A DNA stretch of 64,000 nucleotides from Ruminococcus sp. (GCA_017441505.1 JAFRXL010000001.1:35298-99297); one strand, 5' to 3'. Shown: positions 44,486-54,175, counted from the stretch's first letter. Notes: generated by a model not told the origin, from the sequence alone. A program made the numbers and translations.

Positions 44486-45952
44486 ATGAATTTTCAGCCA
44501 GAATATCAGAAGGTCAGAGAGCTTGCAGAAAGCGGAAAATATGATATACTCCCTGTAAGCTGTGAGATACTTTCAGACATATGTACTCCTATCGAGGCGA
44601 TAAGGAAACTAAAAAACGTTTCTACACATTGCTTCATGCTGGAGTCCGTTTCGGATAATGAGAAGTGGGGAAGATTCACTTTTCTCGGCTTCGATCCGAA
44701 AACTCAGATAACAGCATCAGGAAATGAACTCGTAATTGGCGACGTAAAAATGACATCAGAAGACCCAAGCATCCAGATAAGACAGATACTTTCAAAATAC
44801 AGAAGTCCGAAATTCGATCATCTCCCTCCTTTTACAGGCGGACTTACAGGTTATTTCTCCTATGATTTCCTTGCATACAGCGAGAAAACACTGCAAACAG
44901 ATATTCCGGATTCCGAGCATTTCAAGGACGTCGACCTCATGCTGTTCGATAAGGTCATAGCCTTTGACCACTTCAGACAGAAGATAATACTTATAGTGAA
45001 TATGAAGCTCAGCGAGGGCGAGGCTGGCTATAATAAAGCTGTTCTCGAACTTAAACAGCTTGCAGACCTCCTGAGAAACGGCAAACCAATGACAGATCTT
45101 TCAGGTCACCTTACAAGTGAAGTCACACCGCTGTTCAGCAAGGAAGAGTACTGTGATATGGTCGAGAAAGCGAAAAAACATATCATAGAGGGCGATATTT
45201 TCCAGATAGTTTTGTCGAACCGACTCAGTGCAGGCTTTGAAGGCAGTCTGCTGAACACATACCGTGTACTCCGCACGATAAATCCTTCACCTTATATGTT
45301 CTATTTTTCGGGAACAGATGTGGAAATAGCCGGAGCTTCTCCGGAAACTCTCGTCAAGCTTGAAAACGGAGTTCTACACACATTCCCTCTTGCAGGTACA
45401 CGTCCGAGAGGCAAGAGCGAACAGGAGGACAAAGACCTCGAAGCAGAGCTTCTTGCTGATGAAAAAGAACTTGCAGAGCATAATATGCTCGTTGACCTCG
45501 GCAGAAATGACCTCGGAAAGATAAGTAAATTCGGCAGCGTAGAAGTCGAGAAATTCCACAGCATAGAGCGTTATTCACACGTTATGCATATAGGTTCGAC
45601 CGTTCGTGGAGAGATAGAGAGCAGATATGACGCTCTTGATGCTGTAAGTGCTGTGCTTCCGGCAGGAACACTCTCCGGAGCTCCAAAGATAAGAGCCTGT
45701 CAGCTCATCGGTGAGCTTGAACAGAACAAGCGTGGCATATACGGCGGAGCAATAGGATATATAGACTTCACCGGCAACCTCGATACCTGTATCGCTATCC
45801 GTATCGCATATAAGAAAAACGGTAAAGTGTTCGTAAGAAGCGGAGCAGGTATCGTAGCTGATTCAGTACCTGAAAAGGAATATCAGGAGTGTATCAATAA
45901 AGCTGCCGCAGTTGTGAATGCACTTAAACTTGCAGAGGAGGATGCGTTATGA
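44486..45952 (+). CDS. trpE: Anthranilate synthase component I
   Basis: Makes anthranilate from chorismate with ammonia from TrpG. The chorismate-binding domain has NPSPYMFYF, the IAGASPETLVKL block, TFPLAGTRPRGK and VLPAGTLSGAPK. An N-terminal ESVSDNEKWGRFTFLG region holds the tryptophan feedback site. I start at ATG 44486, which follows GCGGAGGTG and lies after the leader terminator; the longer reading runs back through the T-box. It is 488 residues long. Overlaps trpG by four bases. Confidence 0.96.
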   Translation: MNFQPEYQKVRELAESGKYDILPVSCEILSDICTPIEAIRKLKNVSTHCFMLESVSDNEKWGRFTFLGFDPKTQITASGNELVIGDVKMTSEDPSIQIRQILSKYRSPKFDHLPPFTGGLTGYFSYDFLAYSEKTLQTDIPDSEHFKDVDLMLFDKVIAFDHFRQKIILIVNMKLSEGEAGYNKAVLELKQLADLLRNGKPMTDLSGHLTSEVTPLFSKEEYCDMVEKAKKHIIEGDIFQIVLSNRLSAGFEGSLLNTYRVLRTINPSPYMFYFSGTDVEIAGASPETLVKLENGVLHTFPLAGTRPRGKSEQEDKDLEAELLADEKELAEHNMLVDLGRNDLGKISKFGSVEVEKFHSIERYSHVMHIGSTVRGEIESRYDALDAVSAVLPAGTLSGAPKIRACQLIGELEQNKRGIYGGAIGYIDFTGNLDTCIAIRIAYKKNGKVFVRSGAGIVADSVPEKEYQECINKAAAVVNALKLAEEDAL

Positions 45953-46527
45953 TACTTCTTATAGATAATTACGACAGCTTTTCATATAATCTCTATCAGC
46001 TTATCGGCGAGATAGAGCCTGATATAAAGGTCATTCGCAATGACGAGATGACTGTTGAACAGATAGAAGCTCTCAGACCGGAGCGTATCATAATATCTCC
46101 AGGACCCGGAAGACCGGAGGATGCAGGGATAATTGTTGAAGCTGCAAAAACAGTTTGTCAGCACATCCCTACTCTTGGAGTTTGTCTCGGACATCAGGCG
46201 ATATGTCAGGCATACGGTGCGGAGATAACTTACGCAAAGCAGCTCATGCACGGAAAGCAGTCCACGATAAGCATAAAAGGAGATGCAGTGCTATTCAAAG
46301 GTCTTCCTCAGAACGCAGCTGTTGCAAGATACCATTCACTTGCAGCTGCTCCGGAAACGCTTCCTGAGTGTTTAGAAATAACAGCAATTGCTGATGACGG
46401 AGAGATAATGGCAGTACAGCATAAGGAGTTCCCGATATACGGTGTACAGTTTCATCCGGAATCCATAATGACTCCAGACGGAAGAAAAATGCTTGATAAT
46501 TTTATTCACGGAGGTAATCAGAAATGA
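45949..46527 (+). CDS. trpG: Anthranilate synthase component II (glutamine amidotransferase)
   Basis: Supplies ammonia from glutamine to TrpE. Class I amidotransferase of 192 residues: [10 protein letters not shown] start, oxyanion [11 protein letters not shown], nucleophile Cys in [10 protein letters not shown], and the His/Glu pair in GVQFHPESI. It is not fused to trpD. It overlaps both neighbours by four bases (ATGA), so translation is coupled. Serving also in folate (PabA) synthesis is possible, as in Bacillus. Confidence 0.95.
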   Translation: MILLIDNYDSFSYNLYQLIGEIEPDIKVIRNDEMTVEQIEALRPERIIISPGPGRPEDAGIIVEAAKTVCQHIPTLGVCLGHQAICQAYGAEITYAKQLMHGKQSTISIKGDAVLFKGLPQNAAVARYHSLAAAPETLPECLEITAIADDGEIMAVQHKEFPIYGVQFHPESIMTPDGRKMLDNFIHGGNQK

Positions 46528-47543
46528 TCAAAGAGGCAATAGTAAAGATCGTTGACAAGCAGGATCTGACATATGATGAGGCATACAAGGTAATATCAGA
46601 GATAATGGCTGGAGAGACAACTCCTACACAGAATTCAGCATTTCTCGCTGCACTCTCCACAAAGAGCACAAAAGCTGAGACTATCGACGAGATAACAGGC
46701 TGTGCAGCTGCAATGCGTGACGCTGCTACACGTTTCGAGAACGACATGGACCTCCTTGAAATAGTAGGTACAGGCGGAGACAATGCTCACAGCTTCAATA
46801 TTTCCACAACATCCGCATTTGTTACCGCAGCAGCTGACATAAAGGTAGCTAAGCACGGCAACAGAGCTGCATCTTCGCTCAGCGGTACTGCTGACTGCCT
46901 TGAAGCTCTTGGAGTAAATATAAACCTTGAACCTGAGAAGTGCCGTGAACTTCTTGAAAAAGTCGGATTCTGCTTCTTCTTTGCACAGAAGTACCATACC
47001 TCAATGAAGTATGTAGGCGGTATACGTAAGGAGCTCGGTATCAGAACAGTTTTCAATATCCTCGGACCTCTTACAAATCCTTCTCACCCTCAGCATCATC
47101 TGCTCGGTGTATATGACCGTTCACTCGTTGAGCCTGTAGCACAGGTACTTATGAAGCTTGGCTCTAAGACCGGAATGGTTGTATTCGGAAATGATAAGCT
47201 CGACGAAATCTCACTCAGCTCATCTACAACAGTTTGTGAGTACAAGGACGGCTGGTTCAGAACTTTTGAAATAGAGCCTGAGCAGTTCGGATTTGAACGC
47301 TGCACAAAAGCTGACCTCGAAGGCGGTACACCGGCTGAAAATGCAGCAATAACACGAGGAATACTCAGCGGCGAAATAAAGGGTCACAAACGCAATGCCG
47401 TACTTCTCAACGCAGGTGCAGCAACATACATCGGCGGAAAAGCAGGTTCACTTGAAGACGGTGTAGCACTGGCAGCTGAGATGATAGACAGCGGAAAGGC
47501 TCTTGCAGCACTTGATAAGCTCGTACTGCTTTCAAATCAGTGA
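46524..47543 (+). CDS. trpD: Anthranilate phosphoribosyltransferase
   Basis: Joins anthranilate to PRPP, second step of tryptophan synthesis. It has the [20 protein letters not shown] phosphate/Mg2+ region, [21 protein letters not shown], and [16 protein letters not shown]. It is 339 residues long, as usual. Starts in a four-base overlap with trpG; trpC follows after 8 bases. Confidence 0.96.
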   Translation: MIKEAIVKIVDKQDLTYDEAYKVISEIMAGETTPTQNSAFLAALSTKSTKAETIDEITGCAAAMRDAATRFENDMDLLEIVGTGGDNAHSFNISTTSAFVTAAADIKVAKHGNRAASSLSGTADCLEALGVNINLEPEKCRELLEKVGFCFFFAQKYHTSMKYVGGIRKELGIRTVFNILGPLTNPSHPQHHLLGVYDRSLVEPVAQVLMKLGSKTGMVVFGNDKLDEISLSSSTTVCEYKDGWFRTFEIEPEQFGFERCTKADLEGGTPAENAAITRGILSGEIKGHKRNAVLLNAGAATYIGGKAGSLEDGVALAAEMIDSGKALAALDKLVLLSNQ

Positions 47544-47551
47544 GGTGAAGT

Positions 47552-48331
47552 ATGACAATACTCGATAAACTTGCAGACCATGCAAGAGAGCGTGTTGAGG
47601 CAGCAATGACAAAATGCAGCTTCGATGAGGTCAGGGCGAGGGCAGCTGCACTCCCTGCTGGGGACTTTGAGTTTGAAAATGCACTGAAAAGACCTGACAT
47701 TTCTTTTATATGCGAGTGCAAAAAAGCATCTCCGTCAAAGGGGATAATTGCCGAGGACTTTCCATATCTTCAAATAGCAAGTGATTACGAAAAAGCCGGT
47801 GCGGACTGTATTTCAGTCCTCACCGAGCCGAAGTGGTTTCTCGGAAGTGAGGAATATCTGCGTGAGATAGCAGAAAAAGTCAGCATACCTTGTCTGCGTA
47901 AGGACTTCACAGTGGATGAATATATGATATATGAAGCTAAGGTGCTCGGAGCTAAAGCAGTGCTTCTGATATGCTCTATACTCACGGAAAAGCAGATAAA
48001 GGACTATATCGGCATATGCGACAAACTCGGTATATCGGCACTTGTAGAAGCTCACGACGGCGACGAAGTACGGACTGCGGTAAGTGCCGGAGCAAGAATA
48101 ATAGGTGTAAATAACCGTAATCTTAAAGACTTCTCAGTCGATACTGAAAACAGTAAAAAGATGCGTGAGCTTGTGCCTGCGGACGTTATATTCGTATCTG
48201 AAAGCGGAGTTAAGTCAGCTGAGGATATAGCTCGTCTGCGTGAGATAGGAGCAGATGCGGTACTTATCGGTGAGACTCTTATGCGGGCTGACGATAAGAC
48301 TGCAAAATTAAAAGAGCTGAGGGGAATATGA
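47552..48331 (+). CDS. trpC: Indole-3-glycerol phosphate synthase
   Basis: Ring-closing step that forms indole-3-glycerol phosphate. (Beta/alpha)8 barrel of 259 residues with the catalytic Lys in FICECKKASPSKG, the LTEPKWFLG loop, CLRKDFTVDEYMIYEAKVLG, and the phosphate loop VSESGVKSAEDI. GAGGTGA precedes the ATG. It overlaps trpF by four bases and is separate from it, unlike the fused enterobacterial enzyme. Confidence 0.96.
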   Translation: MTILDKLADHARERVEAAMTKCSFDEVRARAAALPAGDFEFENALKRPDISFICECKKASPSKGIIAEDFPYLQIASDYEKAGADCISVLTEPKWFLGSEEYLREIAEKVSIPCLRKDFTVDEYMIYEAKVLGAKAVLLICSILTEKQIKDYIGICDKLGISALVEAHDGDEVRTAVSAGARIIGVNNRNLKDFSVDTENSKKMRELVPADVIFVSESGVKSAEDIARLREIGADAVLIGETLMRADDKTAKLKELRGI

Positions 48332-48924
48332 CTAAGATAAAAATGTGCGGTATGTGCCGTGAGCAGGATATTGAGTACGCAAATACGGTGCTGCCTGAAT
48401 ATGTGGGATATGTTTTTGCTAAGAAGAGCAGAAGATATATAAGTCCGGAAACAGCAGCTAAGTTCACAGAACTGCTTGATGAAAGGATAATACCGGTCGG
48501 GGTGTTTGTGGATGAGGATATACAGAGTATAGCCGGACTTGTAAACAGCGGTGCTATAAGAGTTGTGCAGCTCCACGGAAATGAGGATGATGACTATATC
48601 TCAGCTCTCAGAGAGCAGATAGATGTGCCTGTGATAAAAGCATTTAAAGTGAGGAATACCGGAGATGTTGAGCAAGCAGAATGCTCATCTGCGGACATGA
48701 TACTCCTTGATTCGGGTGAAGGCTCGGGCGAACTTTTTGACCACAGCTTCTTAAAAAATATAAGACGTGAATATTTCCTTGCAGGCGGACTTTCTCCTGA
48801 GAATATCAGAAATGTGCTGGAGCAGCTTGTTCCATACGCAGTTGATGTGAGCTCAGGGCTTGAAACTGACGGTGTAAAGGACTTGAAAAAAATGCAGTCA
48901 TTTGCAGAGCTTGTAAGATCATAA
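48328..48924 (+). CDS. trpF: Phosphoribosylanthranilate isomerase
   Basis: Amadori rearrangement step between TrpD and TrpC. (Beta/alpha)8 barrel of 198 residues: the catalytic Cys in KIKMCGMCREQDI (usually KICG), GYVFAKKSRRYISPE, VVQLHGNEDDDYI and the catalytic Asp in MILLDSGEGSGE, ending FLAGGLSPENI and AVDVSSGLETDGVKD. It is the last trp gene here: the expected trpB and trpA do not follow, and the operon ends at a hairpin. Confidence 0.94.
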   Translation: MTKIKMCGMCREQDIEYANTVLPEYVGYVFAKKSRRYISPETAAKFTELLDERIIPVGVFVDEDIQSIAGLVNSGAIRVVQLHGNEDDDYISALREQIDVPVIKAFKVRNTGDVEQAECSSADMILLDSGEGSGELFDHSFLKNIRREYFLAGGLSPENIRNVLEQLVPYAVDVSSGLETDGVKDLKKMQSFAELVRS

Positions 48925-48925
48925 G

Positions 48926-48998
48926 GATATTCCGGAAGTACTTGTCGATTCAGGTTAACGACGGTTAACAAAGGTACTTTCGGAGTATCTTTTGTGTT
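48926..48998 (+). terminator. Long-stem terminator after trpF
   Basis: The bases at 48926-48941 and 48974-48989 pair over all 16 positions (two G-U). The 32-base loop holds GGTTAAC twice, three bases apart. TTTTGTGTT follows. It lies directly after the trpF stop and ends the operon before nifS. Confidence 0.7.
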
Positions 48999-49021
48999 AT
49001 AATATACCTAATCAATAGGTT
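48995..49021 (+). promoter_or_regulatory. Extended -10 promoter and palindrome before nifS
   Basis: TGTTATAAT (48995-49003) is an extended -10 box. Just downstream, over the expected start site, is ACCTA-5-TAGGT (49006-49020), a natural place for a repressor of Fe-S assembly such as an Rrf2/IscR-type protein. The protein identity is a guess. Confidence 0.45.
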
Positions 49022-49043
49022 ATATATGAATAAGGAGATTATC

Positions 49044-50234
49044 ATGGAAAAAAGATCAATATATGCTGACAATGCGGCAACTACAGCTGTGTCTGAGGAA
49101 GTCCTTGAAGCAATGCTGCCGTATTTCCGTGAAGGATATGGCAATGCTTCGAGCATTTATAAGCTCGGAAGAGATGCTCAGAGAGCAGTTGAGGATGCTC
49201 GTGAAAAGGTCGCAAAGGCTCTTGGAGCTGAACCTCGTGAGATATACTTCACAAGCTGCGGCAGCGAGGCTGATAACTGGGCAATAAAGGGAACAGCTGA
49301 GTTAATGGCTAAGAAGGGCAAAAAACATATCATAACATCAGTGTTTGAGCATCACGCTGTTCTTCATACAACGGAATATCTTGAAAAACACGGCTTTGAG
49401 GTAACATATATCCCTGTAAGCGACAAGGGACTTATCGATCCCGAAGATATAAAAAATGCTATCCGTGAGGACACAGCTCTTGTAACTATAATGTATGCGA
49501 ATAACGAGATAGGTACTATTCAGCCAATTGAGGAAATTGCTGCGATATGCCACGAAAAAGGCGTTATTTTCCACACTGACGCTGTACAGGCTGTTGGTCA
49601 CGTTGATATTGACGTACACAAGCAGGGCATCGATATGCTGTCTCTCTCCGGACATAAGATACACGCTCAGAAAGGTATCGGAGCACTTTATATCCGAAAG
49701 GGACTTACCCTGCCTAATCTGATACACGGCGGCGGACAGGAAAGAGGTAAACGTGCCGGCACTGAGAATGTTCCGGCTATAGTAGGACTCGGAGTTGCTA
49801 TCGAGGCTGCAACACGCAATATATCAGAAAAGAACGTTGGTATAACAAAGCAGAGAAACAAGCTTATCGACGGCATTTTAACTCTGCCTTATACTCGTCT
49901 CAACGGCGACAGGGACAAGCGTCTGCCGGGCAACCTGAATATATCTATTGAGGGTATCGAGGGCGAGTCACTTCTGCTGATGCTTGATATGTACGGCATT
50001 TGTGCTTCATCAGGTTCAGCCTGCACATCCGGTTCACTTGACCCGTCACACGTTCTGCTCTCAATTGGATTAAAGCACGAAGTCGCTCACGGCTCACTGA
50101 GGCTTTCTATCGAAGACGATGTCACTGATGAAGATGTCGACTATATACTCGATGTCATTCCTAAAGTTGTGAATCGTTTGCGAGAGATGTCTCCGGTTTG
50201 GGAGAAAATGATGAAAGGCGAAAAGTACGAATAA
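49044..50234 (+). CDS. nifS: Cysteine desulfurase (NifS/IscS type)
   Basis: PLP enzyme that takes sulfur from cysteine for Fe-S clusters and thio-modifications. It begins [15 protein letters not shown]; the PLP Lys lies in [17 protein letters not shown], and the persulfide Cys in the class I loop [17 protein letters not shown] start at ATG 49044, where AAGGAG is well spaced, giving 396 residues. nifU follows 12 bases later, so the pair forms a NIF-type assembly unit. Confidence 0.95.
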   Translation: MEKRSIYADNAATTAVSEEVLEAMLPYFREGYGNASSIYKLGRDAQRAVEDAREKVAKALGAEPREIYFTSCGSEADNWAIKGTAELMAKKGKKHIITSVFEHHAVLHTTEYLEKHGFEVTYIPVSDKGLIDPEDIKNAIREDTALVTIMYANNEIGTIQPIEEIAAICHEKGVIFHTDAVQAVGHVDIDVHKQGIDMLSLSGHKIHAQKGIGALYIRKGLTLPNLIHGGGQERGKRAGTENVPAIVGLGVAIEAATRNISEKNVGITKQRNKLIDGILTLPYTRLNGDRDKRLPGNLNISIEGIEGESLLLMLDMYGICASSGSACTSGSLDPSHVLLSIGLKHEVAHGSLRLSIEDDVTDEDVDYILDVIPKVVNRLREMSPVWEKMMKGEKYE

Positions 50235-50246
50235 AGGAGTAAAATT

Positions 50247-50663
50247 ATGTTATACAGTGAAAAAGTTCTCGACCATTTTTCAAATCCCCGCAATGTCGGT
50301 GAGATAGAAGATGCTGACGGAGTTGGCGAGATAGGCAATGCAAAGTGCGGCGACATCATGAAGATGTACCTTAAAATCGATAATAACATTATAACAGATG
50401 CAAAGTTCAAAACTTTCGGCTGCGGAGCTGCTGTTGCTACTTCATCAATGGCTACCGAGCTTATCAAGGGAAAGTCGATAGACGATGCTCTGAAACTCAC
50501 AAATCAGGCTGTTGTTGAGGCTCTCGACGGACTTCCTGCTGTGAAGATACACTGCTCAGTCCTTGCAGAGCAGGCAGTACGTTCAGCTCTTTCGGATTAC
50601 TACACCCGTCAGGGTATCGACCCTCTCCCGATAGTAGGCGAGATAAAAGAACCAGAGGAATAA
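50247..50663 (+). CDS. nifU: Fe-S cluster scaffold NifU/IscU-like
   Basis: Scaffold on which Fe-S clusters are built from sulfur given by NifS. The 138-residue protein has the three cluster Cys: GNAKCGDIMKMY, TFGCGAAVATSSM and VKIHCSVLAEQAVR. It matches the N-terminal IscU-like domain only; the ferredoxin-like and C-terminal domains of long NifU proteins are absent, as is common in Clostridia. AAAGGAG precedes the ATG. Confidence 0.94.
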   Translation: MLYSEKVLDHFSNPRNVGEIEDADGVGEIGNAKCGDIMKMYLKIDNNIITDAKFKTFGCGAAVATSSMATELIKGKSIDDALKLTNQAVVEALDGLPAVKIHCSVLAEQAVRSALSDYYTRQGIDPLPIVGEIKEPEE

Positions 50664-50671
50664 TAAAAAAT

Positions 50672-50702
50672 GAGTACATTCGCTTGGATGTACTCTTTTT
50701 TA
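50672..50702 (+). terminator. Rho-independent terminator after nifU
   Basis: An 8-bp stem (GAGTACAT with ATGTACTC), an 8-base loop, then TTTTTTATT. Confidence 0.87.
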
Positions 50703-50731
50703 TTGGCTATCTTACGCAAAAATGCTAAAAT
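50703..50731 (+). promoter_or_regulatory. Possible promoter of a tiny transcript
   Basis: TTGGCT, a 17-base spacer, TAAAAT, between the nifU terminator and a 16-codon ORF. Both boxes are only fair matches. Confidence 0.35.
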
Positions 50732-50764
50732 GTCTTATATACATATTTCAATGGGAGGACAATT

Positions 50765-50815
50765 ATGAAATTAACAAGTGAAGAATTATGCATGCTTGAA
50801 CAATTGCCAAAATAA
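50765..50815 (+). CDS. Tiny ORF, 16 residues, unknown
   Basis: MKLTSEELCMLEQLPK, then TAA. It has an excellent GGGAGG six bases before the ATG, a possible promoter upstream and a terminator 20 bases after the stop, so it forms a complete miniature transcription unit of about 130 bases. It may be a real micropeptide or the surviving 5' end of a deleted gene. The peptide itself is not recognised. Confidence 0.35.
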   Translation: MKLTSEELCMLEQLPK

Positions 50816-50828
50816 ATAACTCCAAAAC

Positions 50829-50866
50829 AAAAACTCCTTTAAGCAGACAACTCAAAGGAGCTTTTC
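50829..50866. terminator. Bidirectional terminator before the convergent proBA operon end
   Basis: CTCCTTT (50834-50840) pairs with AAAGGAG (50854-50860). TTTTC follows on the plus strand, TTTTTGTTTT on the minus strand, where it should be strong. Confidence 0.8.
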
Positions 50867-50874
50867 ATTATAAC

Positions 50875-52854
50875 TTAGTGTGAGCTTTTCACAGATTTTA
50901 TATTCATTGAATCTATACGATACTTTCCGCTGCTCTGCTCAGTGAGGTGGAATTCCACAGTTTTTGCAACGCTTTTTTCCATCCATGATGGGAGCTCGTC
51001 TATATAGTCAACAGAAACGGTATAGGAATCACCGCTCTTGACTATGGACTTTATTTCTGGTTCGTAGGTAAAAGTAATAGGCTTGATTTTTACATTGTAT
51101 GAGCTTGTATCAGTATCGTAGAAGAATTTGGACTCAACAGGTCCGACGGTGGTATGCTCAAAAGGCTTGTGGTCGGGTCCGAAGAGCTCGACAGCCTGAG
51201 CCTCTACATCGTAGGCAGATATTGAAATTGTGTCTCCGCCGGCATTGAGCGGATACTTCGATACTTTTTCGTCGTCCATGATTATCGACCAGATAGAAGC
51301 GGTGATTATCTGTTCGGAAGACAGCTCAGAAGGCTCATTAAAGGACTCTATGTCCATGATAACTACAGGGTAGATCACCTCAGTGAAGCCGTCCTTTTTA
51401 ACCTCTCCGGAGGTGAAGCTGTGTACCATTTTCACTGCTTTTCCGGCAACTGTTATGATGCCCACAACTGCGAACAGTGCGAAAACAACTCCGAGCACAG
51501 CAAACAGACGCTTTTTGAATCTGCCCTTTTCCTTGACTTCCGGTTGAGCAATATCGTCGCTTTCGGCGTGCTCTTTTCTTTCAGCGATAAGTTCCTCAGG
51601 GTCTTCGTTGAGAATGCTTCCGAGTGCTGATGTGAGCTTGCCCTGCTTCTTTGGAGCTTCTTCCTCCGGAGCAGATACTACAGCTTTCTCGGGCTCTTTT
51701 TTATCATCATCAGCCGGAGTTTCCTCCTTTGGCTTTTCGAGTTCAGCTATAGCGTTAGCGGCATTTTCACGTATTCCGTCAATGAGGCTGTCAACACGGT
51801 CTTCGCCCTCTTCGTCATCTTCGACCTCGGCCTCAGCAGGTGGAAACCCCTCTTCTGCCGGAGCAATATCGTCCTCGAAAAGCTCCTGAGCGGCTTCTTC
51901 ATTATGTATAGCTGCAAGAGCAGCATCAAGGAGTTCAACGGCATCTTCCGGTTCGTCATAATCGGGGGTATAGTTATTGTCAGCAGTCTCATCGCTGCTG
52001 CTTATGAAAGTTTCTTCAATAACAACAGGCTCTGCCGGACTATACTCTTCAACAGGAGCATCCTCGCTGAAATTCTCCTCAGTTTCGGACTTTTCTTCGC
52101 TGACCGGAGTTTCAGCAGGCACATCCGGCAATTCAGAAAGCTCCGCATCATCGGCATTTATGACGCTCTTTATTCTGGAGAAAAATCCCTTTTTAGGCTT
52201 TTCCTCAGGTATTTCGACTTTCTTTTCATCTTGAAAAGCAGCCTGAGCCGCATTCATGAGTTCAGCAGCACGTTCTGCCTCTCTCACATCATTGATAGAG
52301 AATACCTCTGTCATAGGCTCGTTTGTTACAGGAGGCAGCTCCGGCTCAGGGATATTGAGCTGTATAGCAGGTTCATCCTGAACGTCAGCAAAGTTTTCAC
52401 TGTAAGCATCATCTGCGTCGTACTCAGAAATGTCGTCTGCATGGCGATTGATAAAAGAAGTTCTCTCTTCGGCTCTGACTTTTTCAAGCTTAGCCTTTTC
52501 GAGCTCCTCACGGCGGAGTGCTTCGTAATCAGGCAGCTCACCGGTGATGATTATTTTTTTCTTCTTTACCTCTTCATGCACTTCCTGAACAGGCAGTTCA
52601 GGTTCAGCAGACGGTTCAGGTGATGCAGTCTCATCGATCACATCAGTCTTCTCCGGATGCATCTCCTCTTCCAGCTCATGGAGAATATCTTCAGCAAGAC
52701 TTGGTTTTTTCTCCTCAGAAGAAAGTGCACTGAGGATGTCGTCTACTGACATTTCATCGTATATACTTTTTTTGTGTACTTCACTATGCTCCGGTTCATC
52801 GCCGCTGTTTTTCAGGTTGTTGAGCATATCATCAATATCTTTTCTGATAGCCAT
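50875..52854 (-). CDS. Large acidic single-pass membrane protein, unknown
   Basis: Not recognised. 659 residues: a very acidic, probably disordered cytoplasmic part (about 1-455) rich in Glu, Pro and Ala, with two similar short helices (AAELMNAAQAAF and AVELLDAALAAI). A single transmembrane helix (about 460-485, LFAVLGVVFALFAVVGII) precedes an outer domain of about 170 residues (GFTEVIYPVVIMDIESF to the end). I start at MAIRKDIDD, which has GGAGGT ahead; a longer reading would begin inside that site. It is the last gene of the minus-strand operon with proBA, which does not explain its job. Confidence 0.68.
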   Translation of the reverse strand: MAIRKDIDDMLNNLKNSGDEPEHSEVHKKSIYDEMSVDDILSALSSEEKKPSLAEDILHELEEEMHPEKTDVIDETASPEPSAEPELPVQEVHEEVKKKKIIITGELPDYEALRREELEKAKLEKVRAEERTSFINRHADDISEYDADDAYSENFADVQDEPAIQLNIPEPELPPVTNEPMTEVFSINDVREAERAAELMNAAQAAFQDEKKVEIPEEKPKKGFFSRIKSVINADDAELSELPDVPAETPVSEEKSETEENFSEDAPVEEYSPAEPVVIEETFISSSDETADNNYTPDYDEPEDAVELLDAALAAIHNEEAAQELFEDDIAPAEEGFPPAEAEVEDDEEGEDRVDSLIDGIRENAANAIAELEKPKEETPADDDKKEPEKAVVSAPEEEAPKKQGKLTSALGSILNEDPEELIAERKEHAESDDIAQPEVKEKGRFKKRLFAVLGVVFALFAVVGIITVAGKAVKMVHSFTSGEVKKDGFTEVIYPVVIMDIESFNEPSELSSEQIITASIWSIIMDDEKVSKYPLNAGGDTISISAYDVEAQAVELFGPDHKPFEHTTVGPVESKFFYDTDTSSYNVKIKPITFTYEPEIKSIVKSGDSYTVSVDYIDELPSWMEKSVAKTVEFHLTEQSSGKYRIDSMNIKSVKSSH

Positions 52855-52913
52855 TCCGACCTCCAAAATTTGAAGTTAAATTTGTATGTAGAGTTACATT
52901 TTCCTCTCTACTC

Positions 52914-54161
52914 TTATCGAATCTGACCGTTTCCGTTTATCAGATATTTCATTGCAGTAAGTTCTCTGAGTCCCATAGGTCCTCTTGCGTGGAGCTTCTG
53001 AGTTGAAATGCCTATCTCAGCACCAAAGCCGAATTCTCCGCCGTCAGTAAAACGAGTGGAAGCGTTAACGTATACGGCAGCAGCGTCTACCTCACGCTGG
53101 AATTTTTCAGCAGCTTCAAGTGACTTCGTTACGATACACTCAGAATGACGAGTGCCGAAACGTCTGATATGAGCTATAGCCTCGCTTATATCATCGACAA
53201 CCTTAACAGAGATAACAAAGTCGTTAAATTCGGTAGCGTACTCTGTGTCGGTAGCCTTCTCGACGCTGTCACCAAGTATAGCGATAGTTCTGTCACAGCC
53301 GTAAATCTTAACATTATGCTCTTTAAAGCGTTCAGCTATCATAGGCAGGAACTTTTCAGCAGCATCTTTGTGTACGAGCAGACTTTCTATAGCATTGCAC
53401 ACAGAAGGACGCTGTGTCTTAGCATTATCAGTAATATCTACAGCCATATCGAGGTCGGCTGAAGCGTCAACATACACGTGGCAGTTGCCTGCACCGGTCT
53501 CAATTACAGGAACAGTAGCAGTATTGACAACAGCCTGAATAAGTCTTGCACTTCCTCTTGGGATAAGAAGGTCGACATAACCATTGAGCTTCATAAGCTC
53601 ATTAGTAGTCTCACGGGAAGTATTCTCAACGACCTGAATAACGTCAGCAGGCAGACCTGCCTCCTCAACAGCCATCCTCATGATGTTGCCGAGGCAGATA
53701 TTTGAATTTATAGCCTCTTTTCCGCCCTTGAGGATAACAGCATTACCTGCTTTAAGGCAAAGAGCAGCAGCGTCAACTGTTACATTAGGACGTGATTCAA
53801 AGATTATACCGATAACTCCGAGCGGTACACGGGTCTTAGCGATCCTAAGACCATTAGGACGAGAAAAGCCCTCGATTATCTCGCCGATAGGGTCGTTGAG
53901 AGCGATGAGTTCATCTACGCCCTTAGCAATACCTGCAATACGATCTGCATCGAGTTTAAGTCTGTCCTGCATAGCTTCGGACATACCGTTTTCTTTAGCC
54001 GCAATAAGGTCCTTTTCGTTTTCACGGATAATGAGCTCCTTATTTGCGATAAGGGCAGCGGAAATAGCTGCAAGAGCTTCATTTTTCTGTTTTGTAGAAG
54101 CAGCTGCTATTGCTGGTTCAGCAGCTTTTGCTTTCTTTCCAAGATCTTCTGTATAACCCAT
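52914..54161 (-). CDS. proA: Gamma-glutamyl phosphate reductase
   Basis: Second step of proline synthesis, reducing gamma-glutamyl phosphate to the semialdehyde. The aldehyde-dehydrogenase-like fold shows VPLGVIGIIFESRPNVT, KGGKEAINSN, the catalytic Cys in TQRPSVCNAIESLLVH (usually KTDRPGTCNAMETLLVH) and ARGPMGLRELT near the end. About 415 residues, as usual. I prefer ATG 54161, seven bases after GAGGTG; an ATG at 54167 sits too close to that site. ProB is encoded just upstream. Confidence 0.95.
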   Translation of the reverse strand: MGYTEDLGKKAKAAEPAIAAASTKQKNEALAAISAALIANKELIIRENEKDLIAAKENGMSEAMQDRLKLDADRIAGIAKGVDELIALNDPIGEIIEGFSRPNGLRIAKTRVPLGVIGIIFESRPNVTVDAAALCLKAGNAVILKGGKEAINSNICLGNIMRMAVEEAGLPADVIQVVENTSRETTNELMKLNGYVDLLIPRGSARLIQAVVNTATVPVIETGAGNCHVYVDASADLDMAVDITDNAKTQRPSVCNAIESLLVHKDAAEKFLPMIAERFKEHNVKIYGCDRTIAILGDSVEKATDTEYATEFNDFVISVKVVDDISEAIAHIRRFGTRHSECIVTKSLEAAEKFQREVDAAAVYVNASTRFTDGGEFGFGAEIGISTQKLHARGPMGLRELTAMKYLINGNGQIR

Positions 54162-54175
54162 TTTCATTCACCTCA

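Noticed and set aside
51904-52623. Plus-strand frame of 239 codons opposite the acidic membrane protein
   Set aside because: The Glu/Ser-rich coding of the minus strand leaves the opposite strand open; the translation is Phe/Leu/Arg low-complexity without domains.
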